Source of the DNA: Ignavibacteria bacterium
GTDB lineage: Bacteria > Bacteroidota > Ignavibacteria > Tepidaquicellales > Tepidaquicellaceae
Length of the DNA: 47,883 nucleotides
Assembly: GCA_026417495.1 (NCBI GenBank)
Contig: JAOADD010000071.1
Span: forward strand, 1 to 47,883
Direction of reading: 5' to 3'
This document shows positions 1 through 9,209 of the stretch, piece after piece (within the stretch, counting starts at the first letter, position 1; each line of letters starts with the position of its first letter). The position numbers and the translations under genes were made by a program. The notes under the pieces are model-generated. The model searched no databases and was not told the origin of the DNA. It was given only the letters and a program-made list of their open reading frames with translations.

Positions 1-1
1 T

Positions 2-151
2 GAAGGTAAAAAGCTCGGTCCCGAAATGGAACGCATGTGCGCAGCAGGTAATATCATACCCCAAGAATGGATGAAAAACGCGGTTGGTTCTGATATTTCA
101 GTAAAGCCTATGCTGGATGCAGTAAACATTGCATTAGATAAGGTGAAATGA
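2..151 (+). CDS. C-terminal fragment of an unrecognised protein (truncated by window edge)
   Basis: An open frame enters from the left edge and stops with TGA at 149-151, leaving the last 49 residues. The end of the protein reads like a helical tail with PQEWMKNAVG followed by DISVKPMLDA. This loosely recalls the C-terminal helices of zinc peptidases such as M32/M2/M3, but the fragment is too short and carries no catalytic motif, so no function is assigned. Codons here look slightly richer in G/C than in most neighbours. The gene is not continued by any other rightward gene before 2012. Confidence 0.6.
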   Translation, partial: EGKKLGPEMERMCAAGNIIPQEWMKNAVGSDISVKPMLDAVNIALDKVK

Positions 152-526
152 ATTAAGTATTAACAATTTTGTTTTTTGATAGAATAGGATTAATTTTCGT
201 GGTTTAATTTAAATAATATAGATTCTCTTTAAGTTGAATATGTAGATCCCCTAAATTACTTTAAATTTTGCATATTAGGGTCACTATCAATCTACTTCAG
301 AGATTCATTTTAGAGACTTTTAGCATATTAAGAACCTGTACCTGATGGAACAGGTCGATATATCTTTTATTTACTTTATTATATTTGATTATTTAAAATT
401 TACATCCCTTTTATACTGGGAGTTGAAATAGTGTGATAGTTTTTAAATTCAAAGGTGGAAAATAAGTATTGTTATAAAATTCTTATCTTGGGTTTTTCTT
501 AATTTTTTAGGTTTGAATTTATTTAA
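152..526. other. Intergenic stretch, no gene seen
   Basis: These 375 bases lie between the end of the left-edge gene and the end of the convergent Mrr-like gene. Stops are frequent in all frames and no RNA gene is recognisable. The only local structure I see is a short inverted repeat, ACCTGT at 334-339 and ACAGGT at 350-355, without a following T-run, so I do not call it a terminator. Confidence 0.5.
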
Positions 527-1429
527 TTATTCTTCTTCAAAATAATCAGTATCAATTTTTTTTATATCATAACTAGATACTTTTGTAACCCCTATATCGT
601 TTTCAATCATAAGTTGAGCCAACATTTCTCCATCAATTAAGATTACTTTATGAGAAATTTTTTTAACATAATCTAATGCGTCTTTTGTAAAACTTGAGGT
701 AGTTATAAAAACTCCCTTATTAGAATGCTGACCTACTAAACTTCCAACAAAATTTCTTACATCTTTGGAACCAACAACATTATCCCATCTTTTTGCCTGT
801 ATGTATATAATATCAAGGCCAAGTTTATCTTCTTTTATAATTCCATCTATTCCACCATCTCCTGTTTGACCAACAGCTTCGCCAGCTTCTTTTAGTGAAC
901 CACCATAACCCATTTTTATTAATAAATCAACTACCAATTTTTCAAAGAATCTTGGTGACGATTTTTTCACCAAATTCAATAGTTCTTGAGCTAAACCTCT
1001 TTTTATTCTTTGATATCCATATTCCAACAATTCCTCCGGTGTTTGTTCCAATTCAATTTTTTGTTCGTCTTCACCTCTTTCACGGGGAAGATTTCTAAAT
1101 TCGATAAACTCTGGAAATTGTTCTAAATATTTAACGTTGATTTTTTCAGGATTTTTATTTAATTCTTCTATTCCTTTCTCAGTGATTTGGATATATGATC
1201 TTCGAGTAGATTCAAGTAATCCAGCTTTCTTTAAGAATGTTCTTGCCCATCCGACTCGGTTGTCGAAAACATACTGTTGACCACTAGGTAAAATTTTTTT
1301 TCTATCTTCTTCGTTCAACTCAAAATAGTTAGCTAAATAATCAATTGATTCTCTATTCGAATGTTCTTTCCTATCAGAAGCAAATTTAAGTAGAGGAAGC
1401 ATTATAGATTGAAAATCTGGTATTGGCAT
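527..1429 (-). CDS. mrr: Mrr-family restriction endonuclease
   Basis: 300 residues, close to the length of E. coli Mrr. The first ~100 residues look like the winged-helix Mrr N-terminal domain. Residues ~155-285 form the Mrr catalytic domain of the PD-(D/E)XK nuclease fold: GDGGIDG at 190-196 supplies the acidic residue (D195) and QAKR at 211-214 the Gln-x-Lys. Family members are type IV restriction enzymes that cut DNA carrying foreign methylation, and they need no partner methylase; none is visible here. It starts at ATG 1429 and stands alone, leftward, just beyond tRNA-Ser. All key motifs are intact, so it should be active. Which modification it recognises cannot be read from sequence. Confidence 0.88.
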   Translation of the reverse strand: MPIPDFQSIMLPLLKFASDRKEHSNRESIDYLANYFELNEEDRKKILPSGQQYVFDNRVGWARTFLKKAGLLESTRRSYIQITEKGIEELNKNPEKINVKYLEQFPEFIEFRNLPRERGEDEQKIELEQTPEELLEYGYQRIKRGLAQELLNLVKKSSPRFFEKLVVDLLIKMGYGGSLKEAGEAVGQTGDGGIDGIIKEDKLGLDIIYIQAKRWDNVVGSKDVRNFVGSLVGQHSNKGVFITTSSFTKDALDYVKKISHKVILIDGEMLAQLMIENDIGVTKVSSYDIKKIDTDYFEEE

Positions 1430-1650
1430 TATTGATTAATTATATATTAAAAAATTCCTTGAAATTTTTAAAAATTACAATGTAAAATTTTTTCTATAGA
1501 AATTAAACAATAATTTTTAAAACAGGGATTGATCTTTTTACAATAACAATATTAGTTATGAAAATATAATAATTTATCATTTTTTTAAATTCGATAGTAT
1601 TTATACCTCTTTTTGTTTATAACAATTAAATCTTCATATTTTACTATCTG

Positions 1651-1739
1651 CGGAAGGGGCGAGATTCGAACTCGCGCTACGGGTTTATCCGTAGGACGGT
1701 TTAGCAAACCGTTGGTTTCAGCCACTCACCCACCCTTCC
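1651..1739 (-). tRNA. tRNA-Ser (anticodon GCU)
   Basis: On the minus strand the acceptor stem GGAAGGG (1739-1733) pairs with CCCTTCC (1658-1652), followed by discriminator G (1651), the usual base for serine tRNAs. The anticodon arm GGTTTGCTAAACC gives anticodon GCT, reading AGC/AGU. A long variable arm (TACGG...CCGTA) marks it as a class II tRNA, and the T arm contains GTTCGAATC. The 3' CCA is not encoded; the CCA-adding enzyme in this window would supply it. A near-consensus promoter lies just upstream. Confidence 0.97.
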
Positions 1740-1761
1740 TGTGGTTGAATTAATAATAATA

Positions 1762-1790
1762 ATATTATTGATTTAAGAACTAATTGTCAA
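1762..1790 (-). promoter_or_regulatory. Sigma-70-type promoter for tRNA-Ser
   Basis: On the minus strand TTGACA (1790-1785) is followed by a 17-nt spacer and TAATAT (1767-1762). The predicted start is about 7 nt further, leaving a leader of roughly 15 nt before the tRNA 5' end at 1739. It is one of the best promoter matches in the window and indicates that this organism uses ordinary -35/-10 sites for at least some stable RNA genes. Confidence 0.7.
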
Positions 1791-2011
1791 AATAGATAAA
1801 ATATTTTTTTACTTCAACATAAATATTAAATTAAATTATCAATAATATTTGTATTTTGTTAATGTATTATTTAAATTTTTATATCGATTATTTTACCTCC
1901 AGAATTTCTAATTTTAAAATAACGGGAATTTGATATTTTACGAGTTTTTATTTTAAATAAGTTTTTATATTTAAAATAGTTAATTATTTTTGATTAAATA
2001 AAAAATATACT

Positions 2012-3241
2012 ATGAAAAAATACATTACAATTGTTATTTTAATCACTTGCTTTACTCAAATCCTTAAATCTCAAATAAATGACCAGAATGCCTTTGGGAT
2101 TAAATTCACAGGCTTTGTTAAATATGATATGTTTTACGATTCTAGAGTAACACAATCGATTAGGGAAGGGCATTTTCTTGTATTTCCTGAAAGGGAAGTG
2201 CTTAATTCGGAAAATAAAGATATTAATGCAAAGCCTTCATTTAATTTTCTTTCTTTGCAAACACGAGTTACAGGCAAAATAACAGGTCCAGAATTTTTTG
2301 ATGCGAAAACCTCAGGATTAATTGAAGGGGAATTTTTCGGAACCTCTGAAACGGATTTAAATGGATTTAGGTTAAGGCATGCTTTTGTAAAAATTGATTG
2401 GGAATCTTTTTCCATACTTGCGGGACAATTCTGGCATCCGATGTTTGTAACCGATTGTTCTCCCGCTACAATTTCTTTTAATACTGGTGCTCCCTTTCAA
2501 CCATTTACAAGAAATCCTCAAATAAGATTTACAATCAAAGCGAATAAAATAAATATTATTGCTGCAGCAATGTCACAGAGGGATTTTCAAAGCAATGGTC
2601 CAAATGGGTTCTCTTCAATTTATTTAAGAAATAGTTTAATTCCTGATTTGCATTTACAATTTCAATATAAGGAAAGTAATTATCTTTTTGGGTTTGGTGG
2701 TGGTTTTAAATCTTTAGTGCCCAGAACTGTGACTACAAAAAATCTTACAACTGATTCTCGAATAAACAGTTTATCTGCAATTGCTTATGCAAAGTTTAAT
2801 TTTGAAAATATTACTTTTAAACTTGAGGGAGTTTGGGGACAAAATCTTGCAGATATGACGATGATTGGGGGATATGCGATTAAGTCTGTTGATACTACAA
2901 CGGGTAAGGAAGAGTATACTAATATGAATACAATATCTTCGTGGATTGAAGTATCTTATTCAAAAAATATTGAAATTGCCCTTTTCGCAGGATATACAAA
3001 AAATTTAGGTGCTGATGAAAATACAACAGGTGTTTACTATACAAGAGGTGGAAATATTGATTACCAATTTAGATTATCTCCACGCTTTGCCGTCATTTCT
3101 GGTAATACTAAGATTGCAACGGAAATTGAAATTACCTCTGCAAATATTGGAGTAAATGATAATAACGATAAAGGTAAAGTTATTAACGGTAAAGAAGTAA
3201 CTAATATAAGAGGACTAATATCTTTTATTTATAATTTCTGA
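2012..3241 (+). CDS. Outer-membrane beta-barrel (DcaP/porin-like) protein
   Basis: 409 residues with an N-terminal signal peptide of about 20 residues (basic MKK, hydrophobic core, cut near LKSQ). The rest alternates polar and hydrophobic residues in strand-sized segments and ends in YNF, the terminal aromatic typical of barrels inserted by BamA. The block around residues 115-150 (RLRHAFVKIDW followed by ILAGQFWHPMF) resembles DcaP-type porins, where similar strands line the pore. Role inferred: passage of small solutes across the outer membrane; the substrate is unknown. It stands alone downstream of 270 bp of very AT-rich DNA and converges on the CCA-adding enzyme gene with a 16-nt gap. No strong Shine-Dalgarno sequence precedes the ATG. 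Confidence 0.72.
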   Translation: MKKYITIVILITCFTQILKSQINDQNAFGIKFTGFVKYDMFYDSRVTQSIREGHFLVFPEREVLNSENKDINAKPSFNFLSLQTRVTGKITGPEFFDAKTSGLIEGEFFGTSETDLNGFRLRHAFVKIDWESFSILAGQFWHPMFVTDCSPATISFNTGAPFQPFTRNPQIRFTIKANKINIIAAAMSQRDFQSNGPNGFSSIYLRNSLIPDLHLQFQYKESNYLFGFGGGFKSLVPRTVTTKNLTTDSRINSLSAIAYAKFNFENITFKLEGVWGQNLADMTMIGGYAIKSVDTTTGKEEYTNMNTISSWIEVSYSKNIEIALFAGYTKNLGADENTTGVYYTRGGNIDYQFRLSPRFAVISGNTKIATEIEITSANIGVNDNNDKGKVINGKEVTNIRGLISFIYNF

Positions 3242-3257
3242 TTAGGTTTCAATAGCT

Positions 3258-4679
3258 TTATTCTTCTTGTGAAAGAATATCATCTTTAATTTTCATAAGA
3301 TATTCTTTCGCTGCATTATAATCGTTGGGAATTACCCCATCAAGGATTGCTTCTTCAATTTTCTTTTTAAGTAATCCCACTTTTTTACATGGTGGTAGGT
3401 TGCAAATTTGCATTATTTCATCTCCCCTTACTGGTGATTGAAAGTTTCTTAAGTTATCTTTTTCCTGTACTTCAAAAATTCTTTTTTCAACTTTATCAAA
3501 ATTATCTAAATATTTTTTAACTTTATCAGGGTTTTTTGATGTAATATCTGCCCTGCATAAGACAAATAAATCCTGTAAATATTCTCCAGCTTCTGTGGCT
3601 AACCTTCTAAAAGCAGAGTCGGTTACATTTTCTTCAGAAAGTGAAATTGGTCTTAAATGTAAGGAAATAAGTTTCTTTACATATTCGAGCTTATTCATTG
3701 GCAAACGCATTCTTGTAAATATATTTTTCATCATTCTTGCACCTTGCTCTGAATGCCCATGAAATGTCCAACCAATACCACTTATAAATTTTTTAGTTTG
3801 TGGTTTTGCTATATCGTGAACAAGTGCAGCAAATCTTAGCCATAAATTATCAGATACTTTGGCAACATTGTCAACAACTTGTAAGGTATGATCAAATACA
3901 TCTTTATGATGGTATTCACTCATTTGTTCGATACCAACAAGAGCAGATATTTCAGGGAAAATAATGTCCATCACTCCCGTTAAATACAGTAAATTTAATC
4001 CAATAGATGGTTTCGGAGTTTGTAATATTAAAAGAAATTCATTCGTGATTCGCTCTTGCGAAACTACAGAATCTTCTTCAAGTCTTTTTGCATATTTATT
4101 AATAGCAGATAAAGTTATTGGTTCGATTGAAAAGTTCAATTGCGATGCAAATCTAATTGCTCTAAGTATTCTTAATGGGTCATCGTCAAAAGTTTTTTCA
4201 GGATCAAGTGGAGTTCTGATGATTTTATTATCTAAGTCTTTTAATCCATTGAATTTGTCAATTATTTTATCTGGTTTAATTAATGAAATAGCAAGTGCAT
4301 TTATTGTGAAGTCACGCCTTGATAAGTCAGCTTCTAGATCTGCATATTCAACTTTGGGTTTTCTTGATTTTCTGTCATAACTTTCTTTTCGTGCAGATGC
4401 AAATTCAAGTTTAAAGTCTTCATAATGGATTAAAGCTGTACAAAAATTCTTATAGACAGCAAGAAGTTTTACATTAAGTTCTTTTGAAACCTCTTCTGCA
4501 AATTTTATTGCATCACCAACTATCATGAAATCTATATCATTTGAGTCAATACCAAGTAATCTATCCCTTACATATCCTCCAACAAGATATACTTTATAAT
4601 TTTTCTTTTTCGCAATAGATTTTATTTTCTTTATAATTGGTTTAGATATTATTTCTTTTATATTAACCATATTTAGCAT
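3258..4679 (-). CDS. cca: CCA-adding tRNA nucleotidyltransferase with HD domain
   Basis: 473 residues. The N-terminal class II nucleotidyltransferase head carries GGYVRDRLLG (34-43) and the metal-binding DID (48-50), then RRDFTINALA (121-130) and DDPLRILRAIRFA (166-178), which recognise the incoming nucleotide and tRNA. An HD phosphohydrolase-type domain follows, with H264, H288-D289 and D378. The enzyme adds or repairs the 3' CCA of tRNAs, which both tRNA genes of this window lack. It is the last gene of the leftward run. The ATG at 4679 overlaps the stop of the metallophosphoesterase gene by 7 nt; a second in-frame ATG three codons later (4670) would avoid the overlap and is equally plausible. 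Confidence 0.93.
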   Translation of the reverse strand: MLNMVNIKEIISKPIIKKIKSIAKKKNYKVYLVGGYVRDRLLGIDSNDIDFMIVGDAIKFAEEVSKELNVKLLAVYKNFCTALIHYEDFKLEFASARKESYDRKSRKPKVEYADLEADLSRRDFTINALAISLIKPDKIIDKFNGLKDLDNKIIRTPLDPEKTFDDDPLRILRAIRFASQLNFSIEPITLSAINKYAKRLEEDSVVSQERITNEFLLILQTPKPSIGLNLLYLTGVMDIIFPEISALVGIEQMSEYHHKDVFDHTLQVVDNVAKVSDNLWLRFAALVHDIAKPQTKKFISGIGWTFHGHSEQGARMMKNIFTRMRLPMNKLEYVKKLISLHLRPISLSEENVTDSAFRRLATEAGEYLQDLFVLCRADITSKNPDKVKKYLDNFDKVEKRIFEVQEKDNLRNFQSPVRGDEIMQICNLPPCKKVGLLKKKIEEAILDGVIPNDYNAAKEYLMKIKDDILSQEE

Positions 4680-5524
4680 TCCAAATGTTTGATATCAATT
4701 TTTCTCATTTCCTCTTTCAAATCTATTAGTGTGAATAATTTTTTCTTAACTTGAGAAAGAGGTTTAATGCAACCTGAACTATTGATGATTTTTATATTTT
4801 GTTTTTTATATAGATTCGTATAATGTGTATGTCCATGAAGAATTAAATCAATTTTATTCTTTCTTAAATGATTAAAAACATTTCTAAAATTATGCATTAC
4901 CATCGTGTCTCTTTCAGAGTACAACCACAATCTATGCATCTCATCATAAGTCTTATTTGCAGTGTAATAGAAATGATGATGTATTACTGCAATTTTAATA
5001 TAGTGTTTATAATTCTCTTTTCTCAAAACTTTATTTAAATTTTTAATTTGAATTGAATCTACATTGCCATTTGAACCTATAGGGTTTTTATTTTGGGACC
5101 AGTGCGCAACTGAATTTATTATAATTAAAACGATATTATTGGATAATTCTTTAAATATTGGAAATGATGATGTGCCATTACAAAATAAAATTTCTGTGAA
5201 AAAACTAAGAAAATTTTTGACTCTTTTCTTGTAATCAGTGTATTTACATTGGTAGGGGAATGTGTGCGTTTTTTCTGCACCACCAAAAATTTCATGATTA
5301 CCAATTGTTACTGTTAATTTGTTGTAATCCCAATATCCATATTTTTTTAAGATTTTTTTTAGAACCCAATAATTTTTTTCGCATGGGAGGTGTATCATAT
5401 CACCAGTTATAATGATATGTTCAATTTTGTTTTTTTGAATTATTCTTACTAGTTTATCAATTTCTTTTATGAGTTTTCTATCCTTATAATCTATATGTAA
5501 GTCAGATATGTGTGCTATCTGCAT
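4673..5524 (-). CDS. Calcineurin-like metallophosphoesterase
   Basis: 283 residues containing the full set of di-metal phosphoesterase motifs: D8-x-H10 in SDLH, GD at 41-42, GNHE at 75-78, histidines at 182-184 and HGHTH at 230-234. There is no signal peptide or membrane segment, so it should be cytoplasmic. The layout recalls Icc/CpdA-type cyclic-nucleotide or nucleotide-sugar phosphohydrolases, but the substrate cannot be assigned. Its ATG directly follows the TAA of the upstream oxidoreductase gene (TAAATG), and its 3' end overlaps cca, so translation of the three genes is probably coupled. Confidence 0.85.
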   Translation of the reverse strand: MQIAHISDLHIDYKDRKLIKEIDKLVRIIQKNKIEHIIITGDMIHLPCEKNYWVLKKILKKYGYWDYNKLTVTIGNHEIFGGAEKTHTFPYQCKYTDYKKRVKNFLSFFTEILFCNGTSSFPIFKELSNNIVLIIINSVAHWSQNKNPIGSNGNVDSIQIKNLNKVLRKENYKHYIKIAVIHHHFYYTANKTYDEMHRLWLYSERDTMVMHNFRNVFNHLRKNKIDLILHGHTHYTNLYKKQNIKIINSSGCIKPLSQVKKKLFTLIDLKEEMRKIDIKHLEC

Positions 5525-6532
5525 TTATGTATCCAAAATGTAATTTTGTGATTGCTTTATTTTTTCTATTATCTCTTCTGCAACTTTTATTGCTTTTATT
5601 CCATCATCAATTGTTACAATTGGTTGTTTGTTTTCCAAGATGCATTCAAAAAATTTCATTTGCTCTATTTTCATAGGGTTTTTATGCTTAATAGGTGGTT
5701 TTTCATAGATAATCGCTTTACTAATTTCTGGTAATTTTATTTTTCTAAGTCTTATTTTTGAAACCTCTTTTAAATCTTTTAGCAGATACACTTCTGCTAT
5801 GTTTTCTTGAAAATCAAGTGATATATATGCATTCCTTTGGAATATTCGCATTTTACGCATTTTCTTCTGCGATATTCTTGAAGCTGTTACATTAACAACA
5901 CATCCATTTTTAAATTTCAATCTAGCATTTGCAATATCTATACTTTTAGTTATTAGTGGAACTCCACTTGCATCTATACTTGTCAATTCAGATTTAACTA
6001 AATTTAAAATTAAATCTATATCATGTATCATTAGGTCTTGTATCACACTTACATCTGTACCTCTCGGATTATATTGAGATAGTCGATGGCTTTCGATAAA
6101 GAGTGGTGATAAATTATATTTTTCCACTGATAATAATGCTGGGTTAAATCTTTCTATATGTCCTATTTGAATTACAATTTCTTTATCTTTAATTAATTGT
6201 TTCAATATTTCTGCTTCTTCTAATGTAGAAGTAATAGGTTTTTCAATAAATATATTTTTACTTTTTTCTATAAAATATTTTGCAATTTCAAAATGGGTGT
6301 TTGTTGGAGTTGATATTAACACTGTATTAGTTTCTTCTGATAAATCCTCAATAGTAGAAAATGTTCTTATTTTATATTTACGACTAATTTCTTTCTCCCT
6401 ATCTTTATTTATATCATATACACCTGATAATTTAATATATTTTTTCTCCTTAGTAATTTCTAGTATGTTCTTTAAATGCATTTCACCAAGGTGACCTACT
6501 CCTACTATCCCGACTTTTATTTCTTTTTTCAT
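5525..6532 (-). CDS. Gfo/Idh/MocA-family NAD(P)-dependent oxidoreductase
   Basis: 335 residues. The N-terminal Rossmann fold has GVGHLG at 11-16; EKP at 97-99 contributes the conserved catalytic-region lysine, and the C-terminal substrate domain holds GHIERFNPA (124-132) and DLMIHDIDL (166-174). Members oxidise or reduce sugars, inositols or nucleotide sugars. The GHIERFNPA form also occurs in nucleotide-sugar dehydrogenases linked to lipid A genes (GnnA-like), but no lpx gene or partner aminotransferase is present here, so that remains a possibility only. The start overlaps the stop of the CDF transporter gene by one base (TAATG), a sign of coupled translation. Confidence 0.85.
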   Translation of the reverse strand: MKKEIKVGIVGVGHLGEMHLKNILEITKEKKYIKLSGVYDINKDREKEISRKYKIRTFSTIEDLSEETNTVLISTPTNTHFEIAKYFIEKSKNIFIEKPITSTLEEAEILKQLIKDKEIVIQIGHIERFNPALLSVEKYNLSPLFIESHRLSQYNPRGTDVSVIQDLMIHDIDLILNLVKSELTSIDASGVPLITKSIDIANARLKFKNGCVVNVTASRISQKKMRKMRIFQRNAYISLDFQENIAEVYLLKDLKEVSKIRLRKIKLPEISKAIIYEKPPIKHKNPMKIEQMKFFECILENKQPIVTIDDGIKAIKVAEEIIEKIKQSQNYILDT

Positions 6533-7950
6533 TAACTATGCCCTTTAGGTTCTGAATGAATTATTATATTTGCAATAGGTGGTACATGATTTTTAAATTC
6601 ATTATATAACCTCACTTCTATTTCTTTTACTGTTTTATGCACTAAATCAAATTTAATATCTTCATCAAATTCAATATTAAATGAAATTCTAATCCCAAGT
6701 GGTGTGTCAAATATTTTCAAATCGTGAAAATGTACATCTTTATAGTCCGATATTAGTATCTTTTCGATCTGGGTTATTATATTTTTGGAATCTTTTGTGA
6801 TATCTTGTACATTATCTATTATACTAGCTGGTGGATCTAAATGTATGTGAACATATTCAATTTCTTTCAATTCGTTTTTTATTTTTTCTTCAAGGGATGT
6901 GATTTGTTTGTGAGCAGAGTTTAAATCATTATTTGAATCTATTTCTATATGGATATCAGTATAGTACTTATCATTGATTTTATAAGTGTACAAATCATGA
7001 CATTTAAACCCATTCTTATTAACTATTAATCTGATTTTATCATTTAGAGTCTCGTATTTTGTTTCTACAGGTTCAGTGTGAATTACTATATCTGAATGAG
7101 GATATTTTTCTTTTATTTTATTCTCTATCTCATTTACTATTTCATGAGCTTCTGAAAACATTCTGGTTCTACCAATTAAGACTTCTGAGTCAATAAATGT
7201 TTTTCTACCTGTAACCCTTACTCTTAATGACTTTAGTCCTTCAATCATTCCATTTGATAAAATTAATTCTTTTATATCTTCATATAATCCATCTGGTGCT
7301 CTATCCATTAGTAAATTAAAAGCTCTTTTTGTTAATTTTAAGGTAGTGAGAAATATTATGACAGAAACTATGATTGCTGCTATCGGATCTGCTAAAGGGA
7401 CATCTTTATAAAGAGGTGGGATCTTGTAGTATGTGAAAACCATACTTATCAAAACAAATATTGAACTTAGTATATCGGAAGAGAAATGTAAGGAATCTGC
7501 TTCTAAAGCTTGCGAATTTGTTTCTCGCGCTACTTTCATCAGGGCACGTGCGCGAGAATAATCTATGCCTATACATACAATTATTACTGTAAATATCCAA
7601 ATGTTAATTTCAGGATGATATGGATGAATTATTCTATCGATTGATTCATAAATAAGATAACCGCACATTATAATTAATATAAGAACTTGAAATAGGGCAG
7701 ATATGCTTTCTATTTTTTCATGGCCATATTGATGTTTGCTATCTGGAGGTTTAGATGAATATTTAACTGATATTACTGTTGCAACGCAGGCTAATAAATC
7801 AATTGAGGAATGAAATAATTCAGATAGAACAGCAATACTTCCACTTATATATGCTGCTACAAATTTTATAGTGACAATAAATAACGCTGCAAAAAATGAA
7901 TTTATTGCAATTCGTAATTTCTTTTTGTTTTGAATTTCTATTTCAGTCAA
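6532..7950 (-). CDS. Cation diffusion facilitator (CDF) metal transporter with three tandem C-terminal domains
   Basis: 472 residues, against about 300 for a usual CDF protein. Residues 12-210 form the six-helix membrane domain, with metal-site residues H47 and D51 in helix 2 and D152, H155 and D159 in helix 5. Family members export Zn2+, Fe2+ or Mn2+ from the cytoplasm in exchange for protons. The cytoplasmic part contains three copies of a ferredoxin-like ZT_dimer-type unit: about 222-295, 302-375 and 392-470, ending in IHTEP (290-294), IHLDP (369-373) and IHSEP (464-468). Each copy has a histidine before its last helix (H269, H347, H438). The start is TTG at 7950; no in-frame ATG lies before the first helix. 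Confidence 0.88.
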   Translation of the reverse strand: MTEIEIQNKKKLRIAINSFFAALFIVTIKFVAAYISGSIAVLSELFHSSIDLLACVATVISVKYSSKPPDSKHQYGHEKIESISALFQVLILIIMCGYLIYESIDRIIHPYHPEINIWIFTVIIVCIGIDYSRARALMKVARETNSQALEADSLHFSSDILSSIFVLISMVFTYYKIPPLYKDVPLADPIAAIIVSVIIFLTTLKLTKRAFNLLMDRAPDGLYEDIKELILSNGMIEGLKSLRVRVTGRKTFIDSEVLIGRTRMFSEAHEIVNEIENKIKEKYPHSDIVIHTEPVETKYETLNDKIRLIVNKNGFKCHDLYTYKINDKYYTDIHIEIDSNNDLNSAHKQITSLEEKIKNELKEIEYVHIHLDPPASIIDNVQDITKDSKNIITQIEKILISDYKDVHFHDLKIFDTPLGIRISFNIEFDEDIKFDLVHKTVKEIEVRLYNEFKNHVPPIANIIIHSEPKGHS

Positions 7951-8019
7951 TACTGTTTTCTCTCAGCAGAATTAATAAACTATTTTTAAAAAGTTCTAAA
8001 TTGATCCTTTACTAATTCT

Positions 8020-8124
8020 TTACTTTTTATTACTTTTTTGTTGAAGTAATAATTTCATTTTTTCTTTTCTCTTTTTCTCTTTCTTTCGATGCTTTTTAAG
8101 GACCATTTTTTTTGGCTTATTCAT
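8020..8124 (-). CDS. 34-residue basic protein, AURKAIP1/COX24-like
   Basis: A small frame of 34 codons (ATG 8124, TAA at 8022-8020) lies between the aldolase and CDF transporter genes, on the same strand. The product is mostly Lys/Arg, with a KPKKMVLKKHRKKEKKRKEKM core. The MVLKKHRKKEKKRK pattern matches the short AURKAIP1/COX24-type proteins of Bacteroidota and relatives, which are tiny basic ribosome-associated proteins related to mitochondrial mS38. It fits the gap exactly, with 13 nt to the aldolase stop. Because the composition is so biased, homology to the family is probable rather than proven. Confidence 0.55.
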   Translation of the reverse strand: MNKPKKMVLKKHRKKEKKRKEKMKLLLQQKSNKK

Positions 8125-8137
8125 AATCTAATTATTT

Positions 8138-9205
8138 TTATGCTATTGTTATACTGTTTTCCAAATAAACATCTTGAATTAAATTTAGTAGTTTAATTCC
8201 TTCTTCCATCGGTTTCTGAAATGCTTTCCTACCTGAAATCAAACCCATACCACCAGCTCTTTTGTTTATTATAGCTGTTTTAAGTGCTTCTGTAAGATCT
8301 GTTTCTCCTTTTCCTGTTGATGCTCCACCCGAGTTAATTAAGCCAACTCTTCCCATATAGTTATTTGCTACTTGATATCTTGTCAAATCGATCGGATTAT
8401 CAGTAGTAAGTTTTTCATAAACAAGTTTATGGGTCTTGCCAAAGTTTGGTAATGCTAAATATCCACCGTTATTCTCGGGTAATTTTTGTTTTATTATATC
8501 TGCTTCGATTGTTGCTCCTAAATGATTTGCTTGCCCTGTTAAGTCTGCTGAAACGTGATAGTCTTTGTCATCTTTTACTTTGAATGCTGAATTTCGTAAA
8601 TAACACCAAAGAATTGTTACAAGTCCTAATTCATGTGCATAAGAAAATGCTTCTGATATTTCTTGTATTTGTCTTGTGGATTCTTCAGAACCAAAATATA
8701 CTGTTGCTCCTATGGCAACAGCACCCATATCGAATGCTTGCTTCACATTAGCAAATAGTATCTGATCATATTTATTTGGATATGTCAACAATTCGTTGTG
8801 ATTAATTTTCAAAATGAATGGGATTTTATGCGCATATTTCCTTGCTACTGCTCCAAGAACTCCAAGGGTAGAGGCAACTGCATTACAACCGCCTTCAATC
8901 GCTAATTTGACAATGTTTTCAGGGTCAAAATAAATTGGATTTGGGGCAAATGATGCTCCCGCAGAATGTTCTATACCTTGGTCAACAGGTAAAATTGATA
9001 AATAACCTGTACCTTTTAATCTACCTGTATTAAAAATTAGTTGTAAATTTCTTAACACTGACGGATTGCGGTCAGTATCTTTAAATACTCTATCTACAAA
9101 GTCTGGTCCTGGTAAATGAAGATTTTCTTTTGGAATTGTATTACATTTGTGCGTCAGAAGATATTCATTTTCTTTACCTAATAATTTAATGATTTCTTCT
9201 TTCAT
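8138..9205 (-). CDS. fbaB: Fructose-bisphosphate aldolase, class I (FbaB/DhnA type)
   Basis: 355 residues, the length of the archaeal-type class I aldolases. Recognisable are [12 protein letters not shown] (72-83), LKINHNELL (132-140) and [13 protein letters not shown] (231-243), whose lysine K239 is the expected Schiff-base residue, plus the phosphate-binding glycine stretches INSGGAS and GLISGRKAF. It interconverts fructose-1,6-bisphosphate with dihydroxyacetone phosphate and glyceraldehyde-3-phosphate, in glycolysis or gluconeogenesis, without a metal. It starts 4 nt after the stop of the YgfZ-like gene, so it should be co-transcribed with it. Confidence 0.93.
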   Translation of the reverse strand: MKEEIIKLLGKENEYLLTHKCNTIPKENLHLPGPDFVDRVFKDTDRNPSVLRNLQLIFNTGRLKGTGYLSILPVDQGIEHSAGASFAPNPIYFDPENIVKLAIEGGCNAVASTLGVLGAVARKYAHKIPFILKINHNELLTYPNKYDQILFANVKQAFDMGAVAIGATVYFGSEESTRQIQEISEAFSYAHELGLVTILWCYLRNSAFKVKDDKDYHVSADLTGQANHLGATIEADIIKQKLPENNGGYLALPNFGKTHKLVYEKLTTDNPIDLTRYQVANNYMGRVGLINSGGASTGKGETDLTEALKTAIINKRAGGMGLISGRKAFQKPMEEGIKLLNLIQDVYLENSITIA

Positions 9206-9209
9206 ATTA

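Noticed and set aside
334-355. Short inverted repeat ACCTGT/ACAGGT as a terminator
   Set aside because: Only 6 bp, no T-run on either strand, and not next to a gene end in the right direction.
895-1098. Open frames on the opposite strand inside real genes, here inside the Mrr-like gene
   Set aside because: No recognisable domains, biased composition and full overlap with a well-supported gene; the same holds for other such frames in the window.
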